From Phycomyces blakesleeanus NRRL 1555(-) (lineage: Eukaryota > Mucoromycota > Mucoromycetes > Mucorales > Phycomycetaceae), in NCBI RefSeq assembly GCF_001638985.1, contig NW_017265145.1, forward strand, positions 1,412,715 through 1,476,714: DNA of 64,000 nt. The letters run 5' to 3'. The notes under the pieces are model-generated. The model was not told where the DNA came from. It worked only from the letters and a program-made list of their open reading frames with translations, and did no database searches. Positions 52,242-64,000 of the stretch are shown piece by piece. The number at the start of each line of letters is the position of its first letter. The first letter of the stretch is position 1. The translations under genes and the position numbers were made by a program.

Positions 52242-52249
52242 TATATAAA
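52242..52249 (+). promoter_or_regulatory. TATA-like box of the sugar transporter gene
   Basis: TATATAAA-type sequence (GTATATAAAGG) lies about 185 bp before the start codon and is followed by a CT-rich tract (52,280-52,315), a common arrangement at highly expressed fungal genes. Confidence 0.55.
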
Positions 52250-52280
52250 GGAGCCCAGCAAAACCTTTAGAGTTATAACT

Positions 52281-52313
<33 letters not shown>

Positions 52314-52429
52314 CTTTTTATTTTTTAATATATATATATATATATATTATTGTATATTGTATTCTTTAATCAATAATTCTATAATCTAATAGCTACACAC
52401 ACACACACACATTTTACAAATCAACAACA

Positions 52430-54209
52430 ATGCTTAAAGGAGATGCCTTGTTCCGGGCAACCACGCTACTTGCAGCCATTGGGTTCTTGCTCTTTGGTTA
52501 TGATCAGGTAAATATATATATATATACATTATTATTCTTACTTGCTCTCAAGTCCATTTTCGATTTGATCTGTTTGAAAAAGATGATTAACAGATTTAAA
52601 TTTTTATAATTAAAAAATAAAATAAAAGGGTGTCATGTCTGGTGTCGTTGCGAACGATGGTTTCAAAGCTACCATGGGTAGTCAAGACAATTCAGCTCTC
52701 GTTGGTGCCATTGTGGCCCTGTACGAAATCGGTTGTATGTTCGGTGCTCTTTCTACAGGAAAAGTTGGTGACAAACTCGGCCGTCGTAAGACTATCCGTG
52801 TTGGCTGTCTCATCTTGATCATCGGTGCCATCCTCCAGACTGCTGCCGTCAACTCTGGTATGATGATCGTCGCCCGTATTATCACTGGTGTTGGAAACGG
52901 AATGAACACCGCCACAATCCCTGTCTACCAAGCAGAACTCTCGCCACCAAAGTCCAGAGGCTCTCATGTAGCCTTTGAAGCCTCTCTCTTGACCGTCGGT
53001 GTCGGAATTGCCTACTGGCTCGAGTATGGTCTCTACTTTGCCGAAGGTGAGGTCGTCTGGCGCTTCCCTCTTGCTTTCCAAATGTTCTTCGCTATCATTC
53101 TTGGCGCTGCTTCGTTTTTCCTGCCCGAATCTCCTCGTTGGTTACAAGCTCATGGCTATGAAGACGAATGCAAAGAAGTCTTGTCCCGTCTCTGGTCTGA
53201 CTGCGATATCAATCACCCCCGCTGTGTAGCCGAGTGGGAAGAAATCCGCGATGGTATTGAGCTCGAGCGCCGTGAAAACATTTCTTCATACAAAGATCTC
53301 TTCAAAAAGGGCAAGATGAACAACCGTTATCGTGTTCTGTTGGGTATGGGTGGCCAGATCATCCAGCAGTTTGGTGGTATCAATGTCATCAGTTACTATC
53401 TCGCAGACGTCTTCAAGCAGGCTGGCATGAGCACCGAAATGGCCATGTTGATGGCCGGTGTTGATTCGATTGTCTACTTCATCGGTGCCCTGACTGCAAT
53501 CTATACCATTGATCGTCTTGGTCGCAGATGGCTCATGTACTGGGGTCTTATCGGCCAGGCTGTCACTCTGTTTGTTGTCGGTGGCTGCCAATATGCTGTC
53601 GAGAACGGCAACACCAAGGCATCCCCTGGTGTCATTTTGTTTGTCATGCTTTATAACTTTGTATTCGGTGCCGCCTGGTTGGGTCTTGCCTGGCTCTATC
53701 CCTCCGAGATCTTCTCCACCGCTCTGCGTGCCAAGGGTAACTCGATGTCGACTGCTGCCAACTGGCTTGGTAATTTTGTTGTTGCTATGATTGCACCCGT
53801 CCTGTTTGAATACGCCAAATACTGGACCTTTTTGCTGTTTGGTATCCTTAATGTCATCTTCTTGGTTCCCATCTATCTCTGGTACCCCGAGACCAAAGGA
53901 AAGTCTCTTGAGGAGATCGAAGTCTTGTTCTCCACCCAAGAGTTCCAAAACGACGCAAAGTCCATCGCCTCTCATATCGGATCGGTCTCTCTATATGACT
54001 CCAAGCATGACGCCGAGTCGCTCGCCCAACGTCCCCGCTCTTCCCGTGTACCCAGCCTGGCTAGCCGCCCTGTATCCCGTCGCATGCCATCCAACTTCTC
54101 TGTCCAGCAGGAAAAGGTCTCTCCTGATACTCTTAACCCCAACTCAGCTGCAACTGACATCAAAAAGAACTACCAGGATTCTGATGAAAAGGGTCCTAAC
54201 TTTAAGTAA
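52430..54209 (+). CDS. MFS sugar transporter (hexose transporter type)
   Basis: Exon 1 (52430-52507) encodes MLKGDALFRATTLLAAIGFL through FGYDQ, and exon 2 (52629-54209) resumes GVMSGVV, together 552 residues. Junctions are GTAAAT and AAAAG; FGYDQGVMSG across the splice is the conserved sugar-porter motif. Other family signatures are GDKLGRRK, PESPRWL, a QQFGGINVISYY motif in helix 7, DRLGRR and PETKGKSLEEIE. Twelve membrane helices are expected, with a Ser/Arg-rich cytosolic tail (SRVPSLASRPVSRRM) that may be phosphorylated. It should carry hexoses or related sugars across the plasma membrane; the exact substrate cannot be read from sequence. Codon use is visibly more GC-rich and biased than in neighbouring genes, suggesting high expression. 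Its last 40 residues are variable. Confidence 0.95.
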
Positions 54210-55783
54210 TTGCATACTACTTTAGAGTTTATTTTAAATTTCTATTTCTATTTCTATTATTATTATCATTATTATCATTACTCCTACTCCTACTACTCCT
54301 ACTACTCCTACTACTCCTACTACTCCTACTACTTATTATTATTTGCTATTTGCTATTTACTATTTACTACCTCTACCACTACCACCACTACCACCGTTAC
54401 TGCTATTATTACTATTACTATTATTATTACTACTCGTCTTTCTTATTTTTCTTTGTGATATTTTGGCTGAGCCTGATTCCTCCCCTTTTGTTTATTCTCT
54501 TTACTTTCGATGTATTGAAGCTGTACGTTACTGCCTTGAGTTTATCTCTCATTTCCACTTTCATCAATTCTGATATTTTAATACTCTATTCTTTTAAATG
54601 TACTTTTCTTTTCTTTCTCTTTTATATATATATTTTTATATATATATTTCTTTTACTTTTACTACTATTGTTATTATTTTTTCAATAAATGAATATAATA
54701 AATAAATCAATGATAGTGATAAAAATAATAATAAAATATATATATTTTTGTTTATTTTTACATTGAAAATGGATAGTTCAATTGAAATTTAACATTTGTG
54801 TGTGCATTTTGTGTATTTGTTTGTTGGTTTCTATACTGACTTTATTTTGTGGTGTAGATATTCGATATAATCAAATCATACGGATTTACTTTAACCAAGA
54901 AATGTTTGTAATAGAAAAAAAAAATCCCAATTAATAATGATAATTAGACTTAGAATTATAGTAGAGGAAAAACGATTAGTTTCCATCGCCACACCGATTG
55001 TGGTGTAGGAGATTTTTCTGTATTAGGGTTTGAATGCTAATTCGCATTAGTATTGGTATATTTATAAGTCTGTATAAATTATATTGATGATATTCAATTA
55101 TCAAATCATTTATCTTTTTTTCTATTGGTCCTCCCCGCACAACAATATATATAATAAATAAATAAATATAAAAAAAAAAAGACGAATACATGGGCCCTTG
55201 TTTCAATAAAATATTAACTCGTTAAAATACTATTGCAAAAAGCTGGGGTACTTTATATATATATATATACACACACACACAATTTGCTTGTGATTTTGTG
55301 GGGGATTTCATGTACCTCTTCTAAGCACTAAAAACAAAAACACAAAAGTACAAACTAAAAGCCCGCTAAATATATATCTACATAAAAATGATACACTTTA
55401 CTATTAACTATGATGCTCTTCTTGAAATTCTAGATTGCTCTGCCTGTGTTTGTGTGTATTATTTATTACCCATAAACGGAATCCTTCCCAGTAACATACC
55501 AAATCTCTAACCCGCCATTTTATAATATAATATTTTATATGTGACAATCAGGTGGGAGGGGCCAATAGGACGATTAAAATCCGATATACTTTCCTACCCC
55601 ATCTTTACCAGCCTTGCCCCGCATCCCAAACCACTCATCCACAACGCCGATGATCTTCATGGCCAAGAATTAAGTCTGGAGTACAAAATCCCGTGTCTAT
55701 TTTATTTTATTCTTTTGGATCACAAATGATGAAAGGCAGGCCAATTATAATAAATTGTCATTATATAATTAGATTCTACACCT
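54210..55783. other. Intergenic, microsatellite-rich, no gene seen
   Basis: TTATTAT/CTCCTACTA repeats at 54,240-54,440, (TA)n near 54,630 and 55,255, and (CA)n near 55,268. AATAAA-like motifs at about 54,684 and 54,700 could serve the transporter mRNA. A less AT-rich stretch at 55,550-55,690 shows no protein family. Confidence 0.5.
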
Positions 55784-57045
55784 TTACTGTGGAGCAATGA
55801 AGAGATATTTGCGGTAATATTTTAGTTCATCGATACTCTCCTTGATGTCATCTAAAGCACGGTGGCCATTCTTTTTGATAACACCTGCTGCAACATCAGG
55901 GTTCCTGATTTAACAATGTCTATTGAGTAACGCATCTGAAAATGATATGTGTTTACTTACCATCTCTTGGCCAATTCCTTGATAGTGCTCACATCTATTT
56001 ATTATTATAATTTTTATTTATCAATTTTAGCATGTGTTATCCGGAAAAAAGATTACTTGAAACTCACCCACGATACGGTAGTGCAAATGTTCAACTACCT
56101 CTGGCATTTCTTTTTCAAGGAAACGCTTGTCAGCATGGACAGAGTTTCCAGCCAAAGGAGCAACTCCGGCTGGGATGTGCTCTTTCAAAAAAGACACCAC
56201 TCGTTGATGTGCTTCGGCTGTACTGATTTTACTCTCCAATACTGAACGAGTCAAGCCAGACTGTAACAGATCAGTTGTAAAAAGTAAATAAAAGAAAATG
56301 AACTTGATTTATAAACAAAGCAAGGTAACAGTGACCGTAACAATAGATCACAAACTAACTAAATAACTAAATAACTTACTGCTCCATGGTGTTCAATACA
56401 CCATTCTATTAATACAAATCAATGAGTATGCTTTTCTCACAGATATCTAGTCTAATAAGACTACCATTCATTGAGTCCATCACATGGCGTGGTTGATGAA
56501 TAATTAGTTCTGGCCCCTGTTTTTTTTTAAAAAAAATAAATAAATATAGGTAGGTAGGTAGGTAGGTAGGTAGGAAGATAGGCAGGTAGAGAGAAAAGGA
56601 AATTTACTTGGTGAGACAAAATAATCTTTTGCTAGCCTTTTCTGAAAGACAGCAGAATGAATTTACCTCGGCAACCACATTCAATTCACCATCAGTGATC
56701 AAGACTGCGATCTCAATTAGGCAGTCCTTCTGTATATCAAGACCAGTCATCTGAAAAGCCGATAAACTTGTCAGACACAGTTACAGCACCACACAATATG
56801 CATCAAAGTATTTTTTTTTACTTCTTCTCCTACTTCTACTGCTACTTCTACTCTACTGCTACTGCTACTATAACTATTGCTATCCATATCACTATATCAT
56901 TGTAACTTACCTCACAGTCGATCCAAACGAGCGGGTCCTTAATCATTCTAGTATTTGATTGGTAGAAACGAAAAGATTGAGAAACAATAGGGCGGGAACA
57001 AGAACGAAATCGAAAAAGACAAGAGCGTGCAGAACTTGATAACAT
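55784..57045 (-). CDS. Oligoribonuclease (DEDDh 3'-5' exonuclease) with mitochondrial-type presequence
   Basis: Seven minus-strand exons (57045-56911, 56750-56667, 56516-56465, 56405-56380, 56260-56068, 55994-55961, 55904-55784) join in frame to 214 residues. Catalytic motifs are WIDCEMTGLD (D43, E45), GNSVHADKRFL, HYRIVDVSTIKEL and GHRALDDIKES, the DEDDh set of the Orn/REXO2 family. It degrades very short RNAs left by other nucleases. The first 34 residues (SSSARSCLFRFRSCSRP and following) are Arg/Ser-rich without acidic residues, as in a mitochondrial presequence. An in-frame Met just before IKDPLVWID could give a cytosolic form. One exon is only 26 nt. The ATG at 57,045 is chosen because a frame extension upstream offers only GTG. 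Confidence 0.93.
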
Positions 57046-57294
57046 ATACACAACCTTGATAGTTATCTATGTGTGCGTACGTATGAAAGTTAATCCTTTG
57101 AAATCCAAAACAAAATAAAAACAAATAAACAAACAAAAAAATTTGAAATGTATAATAATAATTAATAACAAGTATGACGTATTGACTTAATTGTGACTTT
57201 GCATTGATAGGTAACAGTCTCATATTAAGCTATTTTATTTTTATTCTTTTGAAACAAAGTTAAAGAGGTTTGTTTTAAAGAATAACATCGATTA

Positions 57295-57541
57295 AACATA
57301 TGCAGCCACTACTATCAGTGCTGTATTTACGCACATACATTTTTTATTTTATTTTTATTTTTGCAAACTCAATTTGTTTCAAATTCCTTCCTCCCGATTT
57401 ACCACAAAAAAAAAAGAATGGGTTCATATTTCAAAAAAGAAGTTTATTTTATGGGACATTTGTTCTCTATAAAGATGAATTTAATAATTTCAATATTGTC
57501 AGATTAATAGTGAGCATATAATGTAACCGCTGCAGATGCTC
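57295..57541. mobile_element. Possible second Harbinger-like MITE
   Basis: The right end, GCTGCAGATGCTC followed by TTA (57,542-57,544), closely resembles the right end of the MITE at 36,262 (GCTGAAGATGCTC-TTA). TTA at 57,292-57,294 precedes AACATATGCAGCC, a poorer match to the inverted right end. If correct, the element is 247 bp and abuts the Tc1 relic. Confidence 0.4.
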
Positions 57542-57552
57542 TTAGAACAGGG

Positions 57553-58373
57553 TATCCACTCCAAAAGTCTGATTTTTCATTTGTGGAAATATAAATGAGA
57601 AAAGCAATACAACACTTTTATACTCCATGTATATAGATACACATTTTTGAAAATGTAGTAATATCGATTTTGATTGGGAGTGCAACATTGTCAGAAATAT
57701 ATGTGTTAGAGGGCTGTTAAGGAGTTCATGAGGGAACTGATAATAAGAGAAAGAGTAGAGGGCTGTAATAATGCTCAGTTTTATCCAGAATGTAAGCAAA
57801 ATGTGTTTCAAACAAAGCAGAATGGGTGTTTTTTTTATAGATGAAGTGGGAATCAATGCAAACCTAATCAGAGACAAAGGGTCGTTCAAGAAATGTAAAT
57901 TAAGTATTGTAAAAAAAACAATACTAAAAGAGCATTAAACACCACAATTCTTACTGGAATTTGTTACCAAGGTGATGAAAGCACACAAGGAAAAGAAAAG
58001 AGAAAGATGCCTGGTTACCCAACAGGGTTTATATTTATTTACTTTACAAAAGACATCATGGAGTCGCTTGACTGGGATAATACTTCTCCTTACTTCATTA
58101 TAAATAACCCTCTTGTCAGATTACTCGAGAAAGCTGTTAATGAAGCTTGAGCATATCATTGGTCTTAGATATATACATACATGAAGCTTAAAGGCATTGC
58201 ATTGATTCTACCATTTATATGTTACAAAAAAATGAAAACCAAACTTTTGCAGTAGAAATACTGATATTCTGCAAAAGCACTAAAGATAAAAATAAAAAGT
58301 AATAGGCGCTAGAAAAGGAGCCACTCTTTCTCCTCCTTCTACCCCCTCTTTGCCTTTTTCTTTGGAGTGGGTA
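57553..58373 (+). mobile_element. Internally deleted Tc1/mariner-type element with TA duplication
   Basis: CCACTCCAAAAG (57,556-57,567) and CTTTGGAGTGG (58,360-58,370) form short inverted ends, each flanked by TA (57,553-57,554 and 58,372-58,373), the target duplication of this superfamily. The interior holds the transposase remnant described below. At about 0.8 kb it is shorter than complete elements. Confidence 0.55.
57757..58150 (+). pseudogene. Tc1/mariner-type transposase remnant
   Basis: Broken frames give FFIDEVGINANLIRDKG near 57,826-57,882, matching the first catalytic Asp region (F-I-D-E-x-G-x-N) of Tc1/IS630 transposases. Further pieces are TILTGICYQGDE near 57,940-57,980 and FTKDIMESLDWDNTSPYFII then NNPLVRLLEKAVNEA, ending at TGA 58,148. 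This parallels the region leading to the second Asp (usually V-x-D-N-A), here NNP, so a catalytic Asp appears lost. Frameshifts and the missing C-terminal half mark it as dead. Confidence 0.6.
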
Positions 58374-58573
58374 ATGTTAATGATAAGCATTAAATATTAA
58401 TGCATTTATTCTCAATATACTCTAGACTTTTGATGCTACAATATTATGATGTGTGATAGAGTTTTCATTTAAATATAAAGAATAAATATGGATTTCAAGA
58501 AGTACAACACTACTTTGGAAAAGAGTTTGATTCACATCCCTGAAAGTTAATTATTATTATTATTAAAGATAAA

Positions 58574-58621
<48 letters not shown>

Positions 58622-58999
58622 ATATATATTTGTATAAAGGTATTAGGTGCCTGGTAGATAATGCAAGGATACCACAAGGCTTGCCCTGACAAGGGACTTG
58701 AAAGAGAAAGAAAGAAGAATTAGCTGCATCGTCGCCTTTCCTTTTTTTCCCTGGATATCCGATTACCTTTAAAATACTAATAGATAGATAGATAGATAGA
58801 TAGAAGGAGGATAGTAATGGGTTTAGCTCAAGACCAGATATTAAGTAACTTGCTGTACAGAACTGCTTTGATATATGCAGTGCAAAATAATATCTACATA
58901 AAAACAACGTAAATAATCAAAAATAATACAAAGAAATGAGTGCCAATCTTTAGGTTGAATGCAGATACTAAAATTGAGCCAAACGTATTACTGTATAGT

Positions 59000-59033
<34 letters not shown>

Positions 59034-61227
59034 GTAATCTTTTATCATATGATGGGGATATGCATATAAAAAGAAACCACTGGAAATATACTTTGGCACA
59101 CAGTTTTCCACTTACTGCTATTATCAATGTCTCATATAAAATCTCGAATATTAAGCGTAAGAAAAGTATTTAAAAGCTAATCTACTTGTTCTAGACTTGG
59201 AGCATAGTTTTTTTTTTAAAAAGAAGACGGTACACATATACATACATAAAAGTACATATATCTATCTAAATTCACTAGAGCATTTCTTGGCATTAGCTTC
59301 ATTTATAAATATGTAAGCAGAATATAGAAATCTACTACTACTACTACTACATATATATATAAGAGAGAGAATAGTAATAATAACAATATCAAACAAAAGG
59401 ATTAATAGAATCTGTAGATAGACAATCGTTTGACTACCCACCTTTTATTTATATATATATATAGTTCTATTGGCAAGGGAATTATACACCTTTACCCATA
59501 CAGCACAAATACATTGATTAATATCTCCTTGCATTGTATGTCTTCATTTGTCGTCATACACAAACAGACAGCACAAAATTGCACTCTTACATATCCGGAT
59601 AAATTATTGCAGAATATATCATTTTATATTATTTTATTTTCTTAAAAAAAAAGAAGGTCCAAAAGGTGCATTGCAGAATGCATGACAAAACACACATAAC
59701 ACAAAGGGTGCCTGTAATTTGTACATTTTGAAGTATAGTAAAGTACAAATAACTAGGCAGAATTGCTGATGTAAGTAGCTTCTACTTCCCTAAATACCCT
59801 GTTTTTTTTTATTCTTACTACTAATACTGTTATTTATAATTGGTGATATTAAAATAAAAGGTTTTGTATTTGTTTGCTGGTAAAAAAAAAAACATATAAA
59901 TACATATATACATACTAAATTTTGTACTTTCAAAGCTTATATTCTTGAAATTGTCCTTGTGTACTTGAAAATTCTTAGCGACGAGTCTTTATTTGTACAA
60001 AAGCCGCTCTTTTTTTTGTTGTTTGTTCAACATGAAGATCTTATTAATATAATTATATAGAATATAATAGAATATACACATCTTGTACTCAAAAGAAGAA
60101 TGTAGTCTACTAGACCCAAATTGGAGGAATTGGGGGTTATTTTTTTTTATTTCTTTATTTGTCCAAAGGTCTTTCTTATTTTACAAACGCACCAAAGCAC
60201 ACTGATGGGATTCTATGGACTAAAACGAAGAAATATATGTTTATATACATATATATATTATGCTCATATTAAAAGTCTATGTTTTTGTAGAAGGAAGACA
60301 GAGGAGAGGGATTTGACATAACGGTGTACATGGAAGTTGATAATCCACATGTCTTTGATAGTTGTGCCACACACCCACCCCCTTTACTCTCTCTCTCTCT
60401 TTAACTCCTTTATACTTTTAAACAGCAAGCTTTCAATTCTTTACTTCTCCTGAATATCGAAAATATGCTTTGGACATGCCAGAAGTCCATGCATTGTACC
60501 TTTTTCTTTTATATATATTTATTTATCATTATTGTTTTCAACTATTGTTATCCACCCAAAAAATTATAAAAACCAAATAAATCTGATAAGAGATCGACAC
60601 ATTTTTTATATTATAAAGGTACACAGATTGAGAAGAAGAGCCGAAAAAGTAATATATCAATATAAAATATTGTACAACAATAAACAAGTATCGTAGCAGA
60701 CAAAAGTTGGCTTCAAGGTTTTTATTTTATTTGTATTTTGAAGCAGTAATAGACAGGTTTATTCTATTTTCAAGTCACTTTTTTTATACATATATTTTTT
60801 TGTTGCCTTTTTAGGGTTCACTTGTATATTTCATTATCATTCATTTTCATTCATTATCATTCGTTATTTAGCAACCTCCTCAATTTCATAGTTTCTTGTT
60901 GTTAGAAATAAGTAAGAAAACAAGTCAGACAATCCCTGTATCTTCACCCTGACAATACATAAATAAAAGAAGAAGAACAAACTGGATTCTGGTAGCCCCA
61001 GTATCTCCTAGAAGCAATTATCTAGATCGATAGATAGATAAAGACAGAAAAAACGCCCATTAGGATGTATACAAAAAAAATTACATACATACATACATAC
61101 ATACATAAATGTGCATAGCCTCTCTCTCTCACACACACACACATATATATATATATATAACCTATAATACAAAAAGGCTCTAAATGACGTGTGGGCAGTT
61201 TCTCTTGAATTGGATTGTTGTGTAAAG
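58374..61227. other. Microsatellite-rich intergenic region, no gene seen
   Basis: (CA)n/(TA)n at 58,570-58,620, 59,000-59,030 and 61,130-61,160, GATA at about 58,787-58,803, TAC at 59,333-59,350, and CATA repeats at about 61,085. Frames here are short and low-complexity. Confidence 0.5.
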
Positions 61228-61235
61228 TATATAAG
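61228..61235 (+). promoter_or_regulatory. TATA-like box of the mpaB-like gene
   Basis: TATATAAG lies about 160 bp upstream of the start codon in less repetitive sequence, with a pyrimidine-rich leader (ATTCTTATCTTCATTTTCAC) following. Confidence 0.5.
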
Positions 61236-61394
61236 CATAGGATTTATAGTAGATCCTTTTTTTTTGCTTTACTTGTCAAGACTTTGATTCCCTCAAAAAC
61301 ACTACATTACACTGCACGTTATACATACATTACATCTCTATTCTTATCTTCATTTTCACTTCAATTGTCATTCTAATTGTCATTTACTTCCAAA

Positions 61395-62876
61395 ATGAGC
61401 TTCACTGAAACAACAGTAGCCTGGGTCAACTCCACACATTCTCTCTTATCCAAAACAAACGTCTATATCCTGTGCCTAATCCTCTTTGGCGCCTACCTTA
61501 TCCTTGTTCGGTCTCTTCGATACAAGTATATAAACAATCTGCGGAAACAATACCCTGATCCTCAGGTTGTCTTTGAAGATTACGATGCTGCCGAAGCAAT
61601 ATTCAGTCATGCATTTAGAAGAGAATTCCCCAGTAAGTCACTCTCTTTAAAAGCCTTGTAGTCTTTACCCCAATAACAGAAACATACAAATACAAGCACA
61701 TAATTTACTGATATTTTTTTTATATTTTTAAAAATAAAATAAAGTAATTTCACGCGAATCACTGGAATTTGCGTTGTTCAAGACATTCGTTGTTCCTTCA
61801 ATAAGCAAAACCTTGGTTGCATCAACTATATTCGAGAAAGACTGTGCAAAGAGAGCAGACGACACAGAGCTTATCCTAGGTGAAATTGCAGATCCTTATC
61901 CTCGAATCCAGAACCACATGAAGATCTGTCCGTTCATAAGTGAAATGGACATCATGAACCAAAGAGGACGAGCAACCCAAGCAATAAACCGATTGAACGA
62001 CATCCATGCAAAGCACAATATCCGTAACGATGATCACATTTACACAGTCGGTCTATTTGTAGCAGAGCCAATTCGATGGATTGCCCAGTTTGAGTGGAGA
62101 GAGCTTGACGAACGAGAAATAAACGTAAGCCAATATACACATACACATCTGTGCACTTGAGCATCTGTGCATCTATGGATCTGTGCATTTGCACTTTTGT
62201 ACAGTTGTGTAACAATATTACACAGTACCCATAAAGCGCCTTTGACTTTGACTTTTCTCATTTTATCTTATTAACCAAAAATATAATATATATATATATG
62301 TAAATCTACAGGCAATGTTTGTTATTTGGGCTGATTTAGGAAAAAAGATGAAAATCAAAGATATTCCAGCAACACCACAAGAACTTACAGCATTCAGACA
62401 GGTAAAAATATAATAATAATATCACACGCACACATAAATATATCTATATCTAAACTTTTAATAAATAGCATTATGAAAAGACCGTGGTTCGATACAGCAA
62501 ATCAAACTGGAAATGTGCACAACACACAATTGACCATCTCTTGTCTCGGATACCAAAACTGTTCTGGCCAATTGTTTACAAGATTATTCCATGTGTTCTG
62601 GATGAGCACGATATTGTTGCGTTTGGAATAGAGCCTCCATCACCAATTTTCAAGACCATTTTCTGGTACACTATGCGTTTGCGAGCAAATTTCATTCGCT
62701 ACCTCTGTCTTCCTCGCACTGACTTTGTTATCCGAACACCATACTCACCCAACGCCCAAGGACGATTCACACCCGTCTATGATGTCTATAAATCCATCTA
62801 CACGACCGGTTACAACATCTTTGAATTAGGGCACATCAAAGGAGAATCAGCATCAAAATGCCCAATGAGTCGATAA
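61395..62876 (+). CDS. mpaB-like (DUF2236 / rubber-oxygenase-type) membrane oxygenase
   Basis: Exons 61395-61632, 61745-62124, 62312-62401 and 62469-62876 join in frame to 371 residues. A single hydrophobic helix (about 24-42, VYILCLILFGAYLILV) follows a short N-terminus, fitting an ER-anchored protein. The body matches the fungal mpaB/DUF2236 pattern: FVVPSISKTLVAST, KRADDTELILGEI, GRATQAINRLNDIHAKHNI, YTVGLFVAEPIRWIAQFEWR, FVIWADLGKKMKIKDIP. MpaB of the mycophenolic acid pathway cleaves a farnesyl side chain; the substrate here is unknown and the family is broad. All introns are GT-AG. The start chosen is the first ATG after the pyrimidine-rich leader. It is followed 650 bp later by a same-strand acyl-CoA dehydrogenase. 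Confidence 0.85.
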
Positions 62877-63527
62877 TTCTTATAGTAATATCAACCATCT
62901 ACATAAACTACATAAACTACACTACATTACACATCATGCATACAAATTAAACAAGTATACATACAAGTAAAAGTTCTCTTGTACAGAGTTTGGAGTTGTA
63001 CAGATATTTCAATGCTATACTGTATATTGTATATACACTGTTGGGCTCCGATTGATGGGAAATGGCTTTAGAAATAATATTTTCACACAAGAGAACTTGA
63101 CAGATGTGATAAGGAAAAGCGTGAGATTTGGTGTGCAAAATAAAGAGATAATTAGATGATTCTGTCCAATCAGGCTTATTAAATCTTGTCAGCAATGTTA
63201 AAAATATATGTATATTATATAAAGAATAAGGAAGGAAAGAAAGTTAGAATTAAAGTGTATTTGTGTATACATACATACATTTATATATATAAAAAAAAAA
63301 TCATCCAAGTAATCCAAGAATTCAAAATTGAAATCTGTTTAGTCATTAACACTTCAAATTTGAAACAGCGACATTCTTTTTTATATATACAAAAAAAAAA
63401 TACAAATATATTTTTTGGTTGACAGACTTTAATTCCCACATTTTTGTATTCAATTTCCCCACTCTCTTTCTCTTTCTCCATACCCATACCCCCCCACTCT
63501 ATCTTACTCTAATTCACCGGCACTGCT
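62877..63527. promoter_or_regulatory. Intergenic region before the acyl-CoA dehydrogenase gene
   Basis: No gene seen. A pyrimidine-rich stretch with CCCCCC (63,435-63,515) directly precedes the start codon and resembles the leader of the transporter gene. Confidence 0.4.
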
Positions 63528-64000
63528 ATGTCTTTAAAAACATTTACTCGTGAAGAAGTCGGTCGCCATGCATCCGAAAATGACCTCTGGATCATTATTG
63601 ACTCGAGCGTTTATGATATGAGCCGATTCATCAATTTTCATCCAGGAGGCGCTGCTCCTATTCTCGAAATGGCCGGAAAAGACGCCACGGAAGATTTCTA
63701 CGGTCTTCACAGGCAAGAAGTCTTGGTTAAATACTCAAAGTACAAGATTGGTACCATTGCGAATGAGAAGGCCCAGATTACCATTCGCCAGAACGGTGAC
63801 TTCTCCAAAGTACCTTATGGAGAACCTAGTGCCTGGATGGGATTCAAATCACCTTATTACAAGTAATACTTTCATTTTCACTATTATAAAAGTATTACCA
63901 ATATTAATAACTAAATTCACATAGGGAGAGCCACTACAAGTTCCGTGCTGCAATTCGCCCAATTATCGATGAACTTGCTGAAGAAGCTCGCCACTTTGAA
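63528..64000 (+). CDS. Cytochrome b5 domain fused to acyl-CoA dehydrogenase, 5' part only
   Basis: Exon 1 is 63528-63862 and exon 2 starts at 63925 and runs off the window; the join (YYK-ESHYKFRAAIRPII) restores the frame across GTAATA and CATAG. Residues 1-80 are a cytochrome b5 haem domain with FHPGG (ligand H38) and FYGLH (H61). After a linker, GEPSAWMGFKSPYYKESHYK matches the start of fungal acyl-CoA dehydrogenases that carry an N-terminal cytochrome b5. The full enzyme would oxidise acyl-CoA with FAD and pass electrons through the haem domain, probably in fatty-acid beta-oxidation. The catalytic part lies outside the window, so the dehydrogenase call is from the linker and first helix only. 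Confidence 0.8.

Noticed and set aside
52682..53975. Long antisense frames (77-229 codons) within the sugar transporter
   Set aside because: Shadows created by biased codon use of the sense gene; no family motif, and the sense strand has full sugar-porter signatures.

Overview
The window is AT-rich eukaryotic DNA with small GT-AG introns (about 48-120 nt), intron-rich housekeeping genes and many decayed transposons. The protein families (an HRI-type eIF2-alpha kinase, a bifunctional PFKFB, a cytochrome b5/acyl-CoA dehydrogenase fusion, an mpaB-like oxygenase, MULE/SWIM and tnp2 transposases) suggest a filamentous early-diverging fungus. Mucoromycota, perhaps Mucorales, is my inference; no marker gene here proves it.

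Layout. 1-246 holds the 5' end of an unrecognised minus-strand gene. 2.7-9.8 kb is a nest around a tRNA-Pro(UGG) gene: a dead Ty3/Gypsy element starts 3-4 bp past the tRNA, its LTR is split by a solo LTR of a second family with a 5-bp target duplication, its integrase end is cut by another copy of that LTR, and a 31-bp minisatellite and an inverted copy of the first LTR follow. 9.8-14.1 kb looks non-coding. 14.2-18.8 kb carries relics of tnp2 (CACTA-like) transposases. After a 494-nt assembly gap, 19.3-28.0 kb is one long satellite array with a period near 105 bp. 29.2-41.0 kb holds two copies of one Mutator-like element (MULE) in inverted orientation, with a 1.7-kb spacer that contains a Harbinger-like MITE.

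The right third (42-64 kb) is the gene-bearing part. It has an HRI-like eIF2-alpha kinase (+), 6-phosphofructo-2-kinase/fructose-2,6-bisphosphatase (-), an MFS sugar transporter (+), an oligoribonuclease with a mitochondrial-type presequence (-), a Tc1/mariner relic, an mpaB-like oxygenase (+) and a cytochrome b5-acyl-CoA dehydrogenase fusion cut by the window end (+). Sugar uptake and fructose-2,6-bisphosphate control sit within 6 kb of each other, and the last two genes could both act in lipid-side-chain oxidation; both links are contextual only.

The most unusual item is MULE copy 1. Its transposase exon can be spliced in frame through a tandem array of exon-intron units, each exon exactly 54 nt and ending in KQEPLDP (two of three carry the SUMO-consensus-like IKQE), into an OTU-type cysteine-protease domain, giving one open 1002-residue protein. 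The second, decayed copy has none of the extra units and has lost the protease Cys and His.
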